Origin: Arcicella sp034519515
GTDB lineage: Bacteria; Bacteroidota; Bacteroidia; Cytophagales; Spirosomataceae
Assembly (NCBI GenBank): GCA_034519515.1
Contig: JAXHOK010000006.1
Span: 124,001 to 188,000 of the forward strand
Reading direction: 5' to 3'
DNA length: 64,000 nucleotides
The notes beneath the pieces are model-generated. The model did not search any database, was not told the DNA's origin, and saw only the letters and a list, made by a program, of their open reading frames with translations. A program made the position numbers and the translations under genes. How positions within the stretch are numbered: the stretch's first letter is position 1; every line of letters starts with the position of its first letter. Positions 1-8,218 of the stretch are shown here, piece after piece.

Positions 1-468
1 TTGATGATTTTCTGAGTATTCCATTCCTTTAAATGGATAGTATTTTATGAGTGCTTCGTGGCGTTTTTTCAAAAAATTTACGTTGTCTTCACCCCAAACA
101 AAGCTGATATGTGGGATGCTTCGGATAAAACTTTCGGGCGATTCTATAATTTTTTGTTCGACTAAATACGCCCAAAATTGTCGTGAAATTTCAAAGGATT
201 CATCAATACTAATGGCTTTGGAACAATCTATTGTACCATCCTCATTTTCAGGGGTATAGTTCAATTCACAGAGGGCTGAATGACCCGTTCCAGCATTGTT
301 CCAGGCATCCGAACTTTCGCCCGCCACTTTGCCCAATCTTTCGTATAATTCAATAGTGAGGTCGGGCTGAAATTGCTTCAACATAATGCCCAACGTAGCA
401 CTCATGATTCCCGCACCGATAAGGATTACATCGGGGGTATTCTTGTTTTTTTTATCTTTTAGATTCAT
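1..468 (-). CDS. mqo: malate:quinone oxidoreductase, N-terminal part (cut by window start)
   Basis: Oxidises malate to oxaloacetate and passes electrons to membrane quinones; a peripheral FAD enzyme of the TCA cycle. 156 codons are visible from ATG at 468 to the window edge with no stop. Residues about 13-25 form the FAD-binding strand-turn-helix (VILIGAGIMSATLG), followed by the family-typical WNNAGTGHSALCELNY stretch at about residues 56-71. The family is normally about 500 residues, so two thirds lie outside the window. It is transcribed in the same direction as the hypothetical gene upstream, but a strong fold-back (478-548) sits just before its start. The identification is secure from these motifs. 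Confidence 0.95.
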   Translation of the reverse strand, partial: MNLKDKKNKNTPDVILIGAGIMSATLGIMLKQFQPDLTIELYERLGKVAGESSDAWNNAGTGHSALCELNYTPENEDGTIDCSKAISIDESFEISRQFWAYLVEQKIIESPESFIRSIPHISFVWGEDNVNFLKKRHEALIKYYPFKGMEYSENHQ

Positions 469-477
469 GGTTTATTT

Positions 478-548
478 GTAACACGGACAGCCTTGTCCGT
501 AGTAAAAAAAAGAATTTGTTTGGCTACGGACAAGGCTGCCCGTGTTAC
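478..548. repeat. fold-back repeat of ACGGACA words upstream of mqo
   Basis: Two 25-base arms (478-502 and 524-548) are reverse complements with one mismatch, separated by an A/T-rich loop. Each arm also contains its own small stem, ACGGACA-GCCT-TGTCCGT. The same small stem recurs directly after the atpC stop (48550-48568), so this is a dispersed repeat. It lies in the leader region of mqo and could act as a transcript hairpin. Confidence 0.85.
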
Positions 549-596
549 AGATATCCATACTTTTTTCCAACAAAGGAGGAAATAAATAATTCTAAT

Positions 597-947
597 TTAA
601 TCTGTAAGTTCACTCATCCAAATATTAAAATTATTGTGCCATACATCATCTCTATTTTCTTCATTAATGTTACAGAATTTAATAAATTCATTAATTTTTT
701 GAACTGTTTGATTCAAGTATTCGTTAATATATGCCAATATCGCCTTCATAGTGTGTGTGTGAGCCATAACTCCATAAATTCCAAATGTAATAGCGAATGG
801 AATGTTTCTGCAATCTTTCTCTATTGTTATTCTTGCTCCGTTTACATTTTCAAAATCACTAATAATTATTCCTTCTTCTGAACCTTGATTTCCTAACGTA
901 TTACCATTTTCAAAGACTTTCCAATCTTTTTCTAAATCTATTTTCAT
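597..947 (-). CDS. hypothetical protein, 116 aa
   Basis: I do not recognise the family. The predicted protein is soluble, acidic and lacks a signal peptide or membrane segment. It contains FAITFGIYGVMAHTHT (about residues 51-66) followed by a helical, Asn-rich C-terminal half. The ATG at 947 lies 31 bases after the rlmF stop on the same strand, so the two may be co-transcribed. Composition and codon use look like real coding DNA, but A/T content is higher than in rlmF. Function unknown. Confidence 0.65.
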   Translation of the reverse strand: MKIDLEKDWKVFENGNTLGNQGSEEGIIISDFENVNGARITIEKDCRNIPFAITFGIYGVMAHTHTMKAILAYINEYLNQTVQKINEFIKFCNINEENRDDVWHNNFNIWMSELTD

Positions 948-978
948 TTTATTGCTTTTTGATAGTTATCCTTCTACA

Positions 979-1938
979 CTATTTCCACCGCTTCGCTCGC
1001 CAAGCCGCTTGTTCTTCGGGTGTCAGAAATGTCCATGCCACAATTCGGCTGCTTTTCTGCCCTTGTTTCATTTCAATTACTTTTGTCTCGATTGCTTTTA
1101 CTTTGGCTAAGGTTTTGTGAATACCCGCCAAGTTTTCTTTCTTGGAAACCAAAGTCGTAAACCAAAAGCAAAAATCTGGAATGGTGGCACTTTCGTTAAT
1201 CATTTCCCAAATGAATTGTGCTTCACCGCCTTCGCAATATAGCTCTTTCGACTGTCCGCCAAAATTCAAGGAAGGCGTTGTAATCTTTTGTTGTGTTAAA
1301 TGTCCTACTTTACGTACGTTCGCTTGCACGGCTTCTGCTTCGGAAGCGTGAAAAGGTGGATTGCAAACCGTTACGTCAAATAATTCTTTGGGTTTCATGA
1401 TTTCATCGAAAAATACGTTTTCATATTTCTGCAAACGACAACTGACTGAGCCTTTTAAAATCGGATTAAAGTTGACAATATTCGTAGCCGAGCGAATGGC
1501 TAAGGGGTCAATATCCGAACCCACAAATCCCCAACCATATTCCGCCCGCCCAATGATGGGATAAACACAATTTGCCCCAACGCCAATATCTAAGCATTTG
1601 ATATTCAAACCTTTGGGGATAATTCCTCCGTTGGATTGTGCCAATAAATCTGCTACGTAATGAATATAATCTGCTCGCCCAGGAATGGCGGGGCAAAGAT
1701 AGTTTTGGGGAATATCCCAAAACTTAACTTGGTAAAAATGAGCTAATAAAACCTTGTTCAAAGCCTTGACGGCATCAGGGTTAGCAAAATCAATAGATTC
1801 CTCACCTGATTTTGAAGCAATGATAAAAGGTTTCAGTTCTGGATGTGCCGTGGTGAGTTTTGGGAAATCGTATCGCTCACGGTGTTTATTGCGAGGGTGC
1901 AGACTTATTTTTTCGGAATTGTTATTTTGCTTAGTCAT
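979..1938 (-). CDS. rlmF: 23S rRNA (adenine(1618)-N(6))-methyltransferase
   Basis: Uses SAM to methylate N6 of A1618 in 23S rRNA. The N-terminus carries the family signature LHPRNKHRERYD (residues 13-24) and IPGRADYIHYVADLL. The SAM-binding loop LDIGVGANCVYP is at about 116-127 and the catalytic NPPF motif of N6-adenine methyltransferases at 193-196. I chose the ATG at 1938 (319 aa) because known RlmF proteins start a few residues before LHPRN; the longer frame to 2004 opens with TTG and adds 22 residues without family resemblance. A 116-aa gene follows 31 bases downstream. Confidence 0.95.
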   Translation of the reverse strand: MTKQNNNSEKISLHPRNKHRERYDFPKLTTAHPELKPFIIASKSGEESIDFANPDAVKALNKVLLAHFYQVKFWDIPQNYLCPAIPGRADYIHYVADLLAQSNGGIIPKGLNIKCLDIGVGANCVYPIIGRAEYGWGFVGSDIDPLAIRSATNIVNFNPILKGSVSCRLQKYENVFFDEIMKPKELFDVTVCNPPFHASEAEAVQANVRKVGHLTQQKITTPSLNFGGQSKELYCEGGEAQFIWEMINESATIPDFCFWFTTLVSKKENLAGIHKTLAKVKAIETKVIEMKQGQKSSRIVAWTFLTPEEQAAWRAKRWK

Positions 1939-2054
1939 GAATATACTTTTTGATTCTTTGTGTAATGATAATTGAAAATGATGATCTAAAATAAAATTGC
2001 TCAAAAAAATATTTTCATTTTATAAAAAATATTTTTCAAAAACCATAAAAGTTT

Positions 2055-2070
2055 TGGCACGGATATTGTT
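2055..2070 (+). promoter_or_regulatory. candidate sigma-54 (-24/-12) promoter
   Basis: TGGCACG-gata-TTGTT matches the sigma-54 consensus TGGCACG-N4-TTGCW except that the -12 GC is GT. Spacing between the GG and the -12 TTG is correct. Transcription would begin near 2081, giving a leader of about 35 bases before the ATG at 2116. Only sequence resemblance supports it. Confidence 0.5.
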
Positions 2071-2115
2071 TTAGATTAGACAACGCTAAGTAAGGAAAAT
2101 AAAAAGTAACCAACC

Positions 2116-2712
2116 ATGAAAAACATTAAATCATTAATTACATCAGGTTTAGTAATAGCCTCAGTAACATTTGCAAACGCTTCTAATTTATTTACATCAC
2201 TTCGTAATGTTGAGGTGAACGACGCTAAGGCAGTTCCCGTAAATAAGCCTTCTCATTTGGAGAGAAACACGAACGCTAAGTTTATCGCTAAGCAATTAAC
2301 GAAATTGGCTTCGTCAAATTCAAGTGCATCCGCTATTTTAGGTAAGTCATCAGACGTTTTAGAGCGTTATGGTTATCATACATCATCAAATGCCACTTTT
2401 TTCAGTAATTCTGAAGGAGCAAAAGCAGGTTCGCCTACTGAATCAAACGCTATTCTTTCGGTAAATCGTTCAGAAAGAGGGGATATTGTAAGAGTAAAAG
2501 TAGAATCAAACAAGGATTTGCAAGTATATTTGAATACAGAATCAGGTTTGGGAGTTCCTTTTGAATTAATGAACTTAGGTTCAAATGAAATCTTTATTTC
2601 TCCTTCATACACACTTCCAAATGGTGATTATATCATCAGATTGAAGACAAAAGCGGGAGAGAAAAAATTGAAATTGAGAGTTGAACATACAGAATTGTTA
2701 GGAAAGAGATAA
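2116..2712 (+). CDS. small exported protein with C-terminal beta-sandwich-like segment, 198 aa
   Basis: Residues 1-22 form a signal peptide ending near FANA, so the protein should leave the cytoplasm. The middle is Ser/Asn-rich and low in complexity. The last ~75 residues alternate hydrophobic strands (VRVKVESNKDLQVYLN, then NGDYIIRLKTKAG), resembling the short beta-sandwich domains at the ends of Bacteroidota secreted proteins, although I cannot name the family. It stands alone with its own candidate sigma-54 promoter upstream and an intrinsic terminator downstream, so it is probably monocistronic. Possibly a surface or stress-induced protein; function unknown. Confidence 0.8.
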   Translation: MKNIKSLITSGLVIASVTFANASNLFTSLRNVEVNDAKAVPVNKPSHLERNTNAKFIAKQLTKLASSNSSASAILGKSSDVLERYGYHTSSNATFFSNSEGAKAGSPTESNAILSVNRSERGDIVRVKVESNKDLQVYLNTESGLGVPFELMNLGSNEIFISPSYTLPNGDYIIRLKTKAGEKKLKLRVEHTELLGKR

Positions 2713-2814
2713 GAAGTCTTCGCTCGCAGCGAATCTTTAAAGATATATTTAGGTTAGGTAATAGTTTACAAAGTCGGCGGTCGGGGGGCTGCCGATTCTT
2801 GTTGTTAGGGAATG

Positions 2815-2848
2815 AAAAATCCACTCTGTGTTGCAGGGTGGATTTTTT
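2815..2848. terminator. bidirectional intrinsic terminator
   Basis: AAAAATCCAC and GTGGATTTTT pair across a 13-base loop, with A-runs on one side and T-runs on the other. It lies between the convergent 2116-2712 (+) and DUF2853 (-) genes, so it can serve both. Confidence 0.85.
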
Positions 2849-2868
2849 GTGTTCAATCGTTCAACAAA

Positions 2869-3207
2869 CTATGCGTAAAACGACTCTTTGCCTAATTTTA
2901 CAACCAATAGAGCATAGAAAACGGCTCTGTATTTGTTGCTGTTGCTAGCCCCCATTTGCTCCACAACGCCAGCAATGGCGGCATCCAAGTCGGGACTATC
3001 CGCCAGTCCTAACTTCCCAATCAGGAAATTATTTTTTACTCGTGCAAGTTCCTCGGGGTCAGAAGAAGAAACTTTTGATGAATCAGCATTGTAAATAGAA
3101 GGTCCCAAACCTTTTGTTACTGCTGTGAGAAGTGCTGCATCCATTGAGATGCCTAATTCGCTAAGTGAACCCTGATAGGTCTCAATAGCTTCATCGAATT
3201 TGCTCAT
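2869..3207 (-). CDS. DUF2853 family protein
   Basis: A 112-aa soluble protein that matches my memory of the DUF2853 family along its whole length: opening MSKFDEAIETYQGSL, central TKGLGPSIYNADSSKVS (about residues 31-47), and closing NKYRAVFYALLVVKLGKES. It is almost entirely helical and has no signal peptide. Biochemical function is unknown for the family, which is common in Bacteroidota and Proteobacteria. It is monocistronic, convergent with the preceding exported gene and sharing the terminator at 2815-2848. Confidence 0.9.
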   Translation of the reverse strand: MSKFDEAIETYQGSLSELGISMDAALLTAVTKGLGPSIYNADSSKVSSSDPEELARVKNNFLIGKLGLADSPDLDAAIAGVVEQMGASNSNKYRAVFYALLVVKLGKESFYA

Positions 3208-3365
3208 TGTTGTTGTTTTGTTTTTTAGATTAGTAAAAAAATATGGGGATAAGAAAAGTACTCAAAAGAGGCTTTAAGGGATGTGTTGGTAATTGCGAAT
3301 GCCAAATAACAAATTATTGTTTAGTAATACAAACTTTTGTAGGGTGAAATGAGTAATAGGTCATT

Positions 3366-3857
3366 TTACTGGTGTTTGACAATCGTATCAAAACCTTTAT
3401 TTTTTAGTTCGGAAGCCACTTGATTTGCCCGAGATTTATCAAACAACCCTGCACAAACTACGTCCATTGATGATTTGGTGTAAGTGTGAGCTTCGGAATA
3501 ACCGAGGGCTTTCAGTTTTTTCACTTCACGATTGGCATTTGAACGTTCGCTAAAAATGCCAATAATTACCTGATAATCACCCGATTGAGGTTTTTTATCT
3601 TCCGCCCGAATTTCTTTTTTAGGTTCGGGTAAGGGTTTTTCGATAACAATTGCTGAATCGGTTTCCCATCCCGTGGTAGAATCGGTTGTGATATTGCTGA
3701 TAATCATCGTGGTATCTGACGGAGTCTCTGCCAAAAAGGTAGGGTCTTTGAGCGGATTCCCTTTTTCACGAATGAAAAATTCTGCCACCACTATTCCGAC
3801 ACCTAAGAAAGTAAAAGAAAATAAAACGAAGAGTAAATTTTTTAGCCAATTTTTCAT
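3366..3857 (-). CDS. SPOR-domain membrane protein
   Basis: An inner-membrane anchor (residues about 5-26) is followed by a Thr/Pro-rich linker of some 60 residues. A C-terminal SPOR domain follows (about 88-160) with the typical pattern GDYQVIIGIFSERSNANREVKKLKALGYSEA and a closing VASELKNKGFDTIV. SPOR domains bind glycan strands lacking stem peptides at division sites, so a role in envelope or septal maintenance in the periplasm is expected. The gene stands alone; a fold-back repeat (3867-3957) lies directly upstream in its leader. Confidence 0.88.
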   Translation of the reverse strand: MKNWLKNLLFVLFSFTFLGVGIVVAEFFIREKGNPLKDPTFLAETPSDTTMIISNITTDSTTGWETDSAIVIEKPLPEPKKEIRAEDKKPQSGDYQVIIGIFSERSNANREVKKLKALGYSEAHTYTKSSMDVVCAGLFDKSRANQVASELKNKGFDTIVKHQ

Positions 3858-3866
3858 ATTTTTGAT

Positions 3867-3957
3867 GGTAAACGGTTCACGGTAAACGGTAAAACGGGAG
3901 CTTATTTTCTCAAAACCGTTTACCCTTTACCATTTACCGTGAACCGTTTTAAACCGT
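3867..3957. repeat. degenerate-word fold-back (ACGGTAAACGG words)
   Basis: Left part 3867-3893 repeats GGTAAACGGTTCACGGTAAA-like words and the right part 3915-3957 carries their reverse complements (TTTACCATTTACCGTGAACC). The core arms 3871-3893 and 3928-3950 pair almost completely. The same words appear at 18384-18518 and, one-armed, in the 14-bp array at 61979-62210. Confidence 0.8.
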
Positions 3958-4098
3958 TGAAGCCACGAATTTAAAAATTCTATTCATACAACCATACAAC
4001 CGTTCGTAAAAACTTACAAAAAATCAGATTAAGGATTAAACTTATTCGTAATTTTAACGTTATTTCTCAAATACTAAGAAAATAAAATACCTAAAATC

Positions 4099-4350
4099 AT
4101 GGTAAAGTTTATAATTATAATGGCATTGATATTTTATGTGATGCCTAAATTAATAAAATGGGCGTTGAAAGGTTTTATCCTGAACCAAGTAAACAAAGCC
4201 CAAGCGGATATGCGGCATTCACAAAAAGCGTACCAAACTCAAAACAAGCGTGAAGGACATATAGATGTGGATTACGTTCCGAAAAAAAATGGAAAAAAAT
4301 CAGAAAATTTTGGCGGTGGCGAGTATGTAGATTATGAAGAAGTGAAGTGA
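4099..4350 (+). CDS. DUF4834 family small membrane protein
   Basis: 83 aa. One N-terminal hydrophobic segment (residues about 3-29) is followed by a charged tail with two family hallmarks: GHIDVDYVPKKNGKK near 53-67 and the acidic end GGGEYVDYEEVK. This layout is what I remember for DUF4834, a Bacteroidota-specific family of unknown function. The ATG at 4099 is preceded by an A-rich stretch and no Shine-Dalgarno, as usual in this phylum. Probably a single-gene unit, with a compound fold-back after its stop. Confidence 0.85.
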   Translation: MVKFIIIMALIFYVMPKLIKWALKGFILNQVNKAQADMRHSQKAYQTQNKREGHIDVDYVPKKNGKKSENFGGGEYVDYEEVK

Positions 4351-4373
4351 TACAGTTTAATATTTCAGCAGTC

Positions 4374-4518
4374 TTGTTTGGGCAATCCTGTCTGAATTTG
4401 GATTCATGGGATTAATAGATTTTCAGGATTTTGTTATCGAAATATTAATCCTAAAAATCCTCTAATCTGACACGGTGGGACGTTTCGCAATCCAGATTCA
4501 GACGAGGTCGCCCAGACA
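4374..4518. repeat. compound fold-back between DUF4834 gene and helicase
   Basis: Outer arms (4375-4404 and 4489-4518) share about 24 of 30 bases as reverse complements, around the words TTTGGGCAATCCTGTCTGAA. Nested inner arms (about 4409-4432 and 4445-4466) are built from GGATT/AATCC words. The whole can fold into one long hairpin with a loop near 4433-4444. It separates two convergent genes and may terminate both transcripts. Confidence 0.75.
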
Positions 4519-4524
4519 ATATAT

Positions 4525-6450
4525 TTACACCACCTCCCACGCACTTTGATACCCCCCAATTTTCTCTGCATATTCAATAAAATCTGCGTAAAATGGCAAT
4601 TGAGCCAAGGTTACGCTATCTCCCACCACCACTAATTTCTTCCTCGCACGGGTCATTGCCACATTCATTCTGCGAATATCCGAAAGAAAACCAATCGTTC
4701 CTTCGTCATTACTGCGGGTCATGCTGATATAAACAATGTCTCTTTCCTGCCCTTGAAAACTATCAATTGTATTTACTGATATTCGGTGAGCATATTTTTT
4801 CAAAGACTCTATCTGTAAAATTTGCTCTTGCAGAATATTAACTTGTTTTGAATAAGGCGAAATAACGGCAACGGTTGGGAAATTTTCGGGTGAATATTCT
4901 GTTGACAATTCTTCACAAAAATTAGTTAAGTGCTTCAAAGTCAGAGTCGCTTCTTCGGGATTGGTGGAACTTGTACCTTCCAGTTTTTCTTCAAAACCAC
5001 AGCCAGCAGTGTCCACAAATAGGAGGGGAGCCTTGTCATTTTTTAAAGAATGTCTCGCCACGGAAGCATGGGCTTTGAGTTTATTTTGGTAAAAAACTTT
5101 GGAAGAATAGCCCATAATGGCTTCGTGCATACGGTATTGTTCTTCCAAAAGGGTAACAGATTCGGGGTAAAGGGCGATTATTTTTTCTAATAAAGTAGTA
5201 GAAAGTTCTGAATTATTTCCTTTTACTGTAGGCGATAATTGACAATGATCACCCGCCAAAACTACCTTTTTTGCCTTCAAAATCGGAATCCAACAGGCGG
5301 GTTCGAGGGCTTGTCCTGCTTCGTCAATCACAAGGGTATCATAAGTAAGATTTCTGACGGTGTAATGGTTTGCTCCCACCAAAGTTGCGGTGATCACTTG
5401 GGCTTTTGCCGTTAAATCATCAATGATATACTGCTCAGAATTAGCCACTTCCTTCATGATTTTGTGGGCTTCGTCGAACAATAATTTGCGTTGGTCACGC
5501 TCTGATTTTCCAAAACTTCGCTTGTATTTGTGAGCCATGCTTTTATATTCCTGAGCCTGTTTTTTCAACCGTTTCATTTCCTTCATGGTGGAATGTTCCA
5601 CCATTTTACTGTCCAAAGTCAAAGCCAACAATCGCTCCGTAACCTTTGCAGGATTGCCCACACGCAAGACGTTCAGACCTACTTCGTGGAGTTTTTCGCT
5701 CAATAAATCAACAGCTGTATTACTGGGAGCAACCACTAATATTTTCTGACTATCTCGCTCAATCATTGCCTTGATGGCTTGCACGACGGTGGTGGTTTTG
5801 CCCGTGCCAGGAGGTCCGTGTATGATAGCTAATTCATTGGCAGACAGGATATTATTAACGGCTGAGTTTTGAAATGGGTTGAGTTTGGGGATGTGTACCT
5901 CACCGATTCGTCGGACCGCCCCTGCCCCCTCTCCCGTGGAGAAGGGAATCTTTTTGGTAGGTGATTTTTCACCCGTTAGGACTCTTATTAAATTTCCTTC
6001 GGGTTTATCGGCAAGGATATCGGCTTGTTTAATTGCCGCAAACATTTCGTCATAACTGTTATCATCAAAAAGGACATCCACACCCAATTTTCCGTCCCGA
6101 GACCAGTCTGGAAGTTCGTCCGTTCGGAGGGTGATTTTTAGTCTATTGCCAAAAGAATGCGAGATTGTTCCTTCCAAACGGTCGTTTTGGGGGTCGTGAT
6201 TACTGAACAAAACGGCTGGTGAACCGAAGCGTAATTGATGCGAAATATCTTGGTGAGTGGTGCGTTCGACTTCAACGGTTAAATAATCTCCCCGACTGAT
6301 TTCTTGCCCACGAATGGCGATGGGATACCAAGATAAACCATTGGCTCGGCGTTGAGAAACGGACGATTGTTCGGTGAGTTGACGGTATTGGGCGTGGTCG
6401 GCTTCCCGTTCAGTTTTTAATAAATCTGATAGTTTTTTGAAATAATCCAT
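4525..6450 (-). CDS. superfamily 1B DNA/RNA helicase (UPF1/Dna2/IGHMBP2-like)
   Basis: An ATP-driven nucleic-acid helicase of the AAA_11/AAA_12 class. Numbered from the longer possible start at 6495, motifs run in order: Walker A HGPPGTGKTTT (about 226-236), Walker B DEAGQALEP, motif III GDHCQLSPT, motif IV region EEQYRMHEAIM, motif V DSFQGQERDIVYISMTR and motif VI NVAMTRARKKL near the end. I prefer ATG 6450 (641 aa): it begins MDYFKKLSDLL like family members, sits just behind a TACCTTTG box, and the ATG at 6495 lies inside a priA remnant. A GC-rich stem-loop repeat lies in frame inside the gene (5921-5946). Likely cytoplasmic; exact substrate unknown. Confidence 0.92.
   Translation of the reverse strand: MDYFKKLSDLLKTEREADHAQYRQLTEQSSVSQRRANGLSWYPIAIRGQEISRGDYLTVEVERTTHQDISHQLRFGSPAVLFSNHDPQNDRLEGTISHSFGNRLKITLRTDELPDWSRDGKLGVDVLFDDNSYDEMFAAIKQADILADKPEGNLIRVLTGEKSPTKKIPFSTGEGAGAVRRIGEVHIPKLNPFQNSAVNNILSANELAIIHGPPGTGKTTTVVQAIKAMIERDSQKILVVAPSNTAVDLLSEKLHEVGLNVLRVGNPAKVTERLLALTLDSKMVEHSTMKEMKRLKKQAQEYKSMAHKYKRSFGKSERDQRKLLFDEAHKIMKEVANSEQYIIDDLTAKAQVITATLVGANHYTVRNLTYDTLVIDEAGQALEPACWIPILKAKKVVLAGDHCQLSPTVKGNNSELSTTLLEKIIALYPESVTLLEEQYRMHEAIMGYSSKVFYQNKLKAHASVARHSLKNDKAPLLFVDTAGCGFEEKLEGTSSTNPEEATLTLKHLTNFCEELSTEYSPENFPTVAVISPYSKQVNILQEQILQIESLKKYAHRISVNTIDSFQGQERDIVYISMTRSNDEGTIGFLSDIRRMNVAMTRARKKLVVVGDSVTLAQLPFYADFIEYAEKIGGYQSAWEVV
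5921..5946. repeat. GC-rich stem-loop repeat inside the helicase ORF
   Basis: CCCTCTCC (5927-5934) pairs with GGAGAAGGG (5938-5946) around a 3-base loop, preceded by CCCCTGCCCCCT. The same CCCCTGCCCCCT prefix heads the intergenic stem-loop at 52383-52414, so both belong to one repeat family. Here it is translated as part of PFSTGEGAGA between the N-terminal and ATPase domains of the helicase. Confidence 0.7.
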
Positions 6451-6453
6451 ACG

Positions 6454-6461
6454 CAAAGGTA
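6454..6461 (-). promoter_or_regulatory. candidate Bacteroidota -7 box (TACCTTTG) for the helicase
   Basis: On the minus strand TACCTTTG matches TAnnTTTG and ends three bases before ATG 6450, so transcripts could be leaderless or nearly so. No clear -33 TTTG was found at the expected distance, which keeps confidence low. Confidence 0.35.
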
Positions 6462-6487
6462 CGGAGATTTTTGAGGGAGGATAAACT

Positions 6488-6547
6488 CTATCCATAATTC
6501 ACATCCACCACAATCAAGATTCCCTTGAAACCCTTTGGCAAACGAAT
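6488..6547 (-). pseudogene. orphan copy of the priA 3' end
   Basis: Read on the minus strand, this gives IRLPKGFKGILIVVDVNYG followed by a stop. The genuine PriA end at 10559-10618 reads IRLSKDFKGISVIVDVDCG and a stop. At DNA level about 40 of 54 aligned bases agree. Upstream of 6547 the similarity stops and the frame meets a TGA, so this is a fragment with no gene body. Its stop overlaps the alternative helicase ATG. Together with 10559-10618 it forms a direct repeat bracketing the three-gene cassette. Confidence 0.8.
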
Positions 6548-6647
6548 AATAGTTTTCCCTCAATGAAGATTTTAAAACAAGAACGATTGAGTTTAAAATA
6601 TGAATATCCCAAACAGTATGGTAGTATATATCAAATACTTTACTATC

Positions 6648-8216
6648 TTAAATATTATACTTAATCTCAAATGACTTAACAAATTCTCTTTCTTTGGTTA
6701 TCATCAACTCATTTCTCTTCACTATAAAATCATCTATATCAGTATTATACAAACTTACCATTTCGGAAGTAATAAAATGATTCTCCAATATATAAGAATC
6801 TGAATTTATAATAAAATTATCTAATGTTTTTTTACTTATATCTTCTTCAAATTCAGATGATAAACGTAATACAATATTGGCGGGATTTCTATCTTTCTTT
6901 GTAGAGATAAATATTTCTTTAAAACCTTCTCTATCTTGAATGTTGATATTTTTCGTAATATTTTTTAAATAGAACAATTGAAATGCTTTTGGTCTAACAC
7001 CTGTAAAATTAAGTTTTTCTGGATATTTTACAGTACCAAATACCATATCTTTATCTAATTTGAAAATTCCATCTTCATGCTTGTCGTTAGCAAAATCACA
7101 AAAAACTTTATAGGCACTTCTTTGCTGACTGAGAGAATACAACGTAAAATAATTTGAATAAGTGGTTATCCAAAACCAGTTTTCTAACTTGTCTAATTGT
7201 TCATTTGAAGGATTTGGGTTTAATCTAAAATACTCAGAAATAAAGATTAGTTGAGTAGGATAGGGTAAGAGACGAACGTCAATTATTAATAATCTTTTGT
7301 ATAAAAATTCTACAGCTTTATTGATGTGAATGTATGCTTTTTTAGAAAAATCTTCTAAGTCTAAATCTAATAAATGCTCAATTTTTACATCAAAATAAAT
7401 TACTTGTTTTGCATTTGAAATACAATTTAATATGGTGTCTCTTTTTAAATCCTCAAAATTATAAGGATTTAAACTATTCAAATATTCAGTAATTGATTCG
7501 CTTAGTAAAAAACCCGTTTCTACATTGTAGCTCAGAGCGGACAACATAAAATCTTCTGAAATTTCAGTTCCAGTTGAATTTGTTCTTGAAAAAATATCTA
7601 CTGCACTTTTAATGTCACCTCCATTTATCTCTACATAAGGTATATGATAGTCTAAAAAGATTCTATTTATTTCCTTAGCATTCGTTATTAATTTATTTTG
7701 CTCAACTTTATCAATAGAAGAGTCTTTAATTTCTTGTAAAAAATCAAGATATTCAAAAGTATCTACAACTTTATAAAGTGGTATATAACTGATATTTTTA
7801 TTCGATTTACTCTTTAAAAAATCAAACTCTTTTGTTTCAAGGTTATAGTAAATTAGAAAATCTTTTACATCACTTTCCCTTTTATTAAAATTTGCAGGGT
7901 TCATTAAGACCCCATATAATGTCGATATTCGTTGAAATCCATCAAGTACATAATAGTTTTTTTTAGGTATAGAAGCATCATAAGGTCCAATTTTAGGAAG
8001 AGTTTTATATTCTTTGTCTGGGTTCCAAAATAACAAACTACCTACTGGATAACTTTTACTTATGCTATCAAATAGATTTTTCATTTGATCTTTTTTCCAA
8101 ACAAATTCTCTCTGAAATACAGGAACGTTTATCTTTCCATCCTTGATTTCTTCTAATAAATTGAAAAGCCTTATCTTGTCTGGTTTTACAGATATTGACG
8201 TTTTTGTATCTTCCAT
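6648..8216 (-). CDS. DUF262 (GmrSD/ParB-like) protein, third gene of putative defence cassette
   Basis: 522 aa. The N-terminal DUF262 domain is clear: VPVFQREFVW (31-40), SYPVGSLLFW (55-64) and LDGFQRISTLYG (91-102), the last corresponding to the family's DGQQR-TTL nucleotide-binding loop with Phe replacing Gln. IFSRTNSTGTEISEDF near 210 matches the second conserved loop. DUF262 proteins are known from modification-dependent GmrSD endonucleases and other phage-defence systems. I see no HNH-type DUF1524 motif in the C-terminal half, so any nuclease activity is unproven. It follows the TOPRIM-like gene with 2 bases between them and is A/T-richer than the flanking housekeeping genes. Confidence 0.88.
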   Translation of the reverse strand: MEDTKTSISVKPDKIRLFNLLEEIKDGKINVPVFQREFVWKKDQMKNLFDSISKSYPVGSLLFWNPDKEYKTLPKIGPYDASIPKKNYYVLDGFQRISTLYGVLMNPANFNKRESDVKDFLIYYNLETKEFDFLKSKSNKNISYIPLYKVVDTFEYLDFLQEIKDSSIDKVEQNKLITNAKEINRIFLDYHIPYVEINGGDIKSAVDIFSRTNSTGTEISEDFMLSALSYNVETGFLLSESITEYLNSLNPYNFEDLKRDTILNCISNAKQVIYFDVKIEHLLDLDLEDFSKKAYIHINKAVEFLYKRLLIIDVRLLPYPTQLIFISEYFRLNPNPSNEQLDKLENWFWITTYSNYFTLYSLSQQRSAYKVFCDFANDKHEDGIFKLDKDMVFGTVKYPEKLNFTGVRPKAFQLFYLKNITKNINIQDREGFKEIFISTKKDRNPANIVLRLSSEFEEDISKKTLDNFIINSDSYILENHFITSEMVSLYNTDIDDFIVKRNELMITKEREFVKSFEIKYNI

Positions 8217-8218
8217 TT

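Noticed and set aside
1939..2004. Longer N-terminus for rlmF (TTG start at 2004)
   Set aside because: Adds 22 residues not found in family members; ATG 1938 fits.
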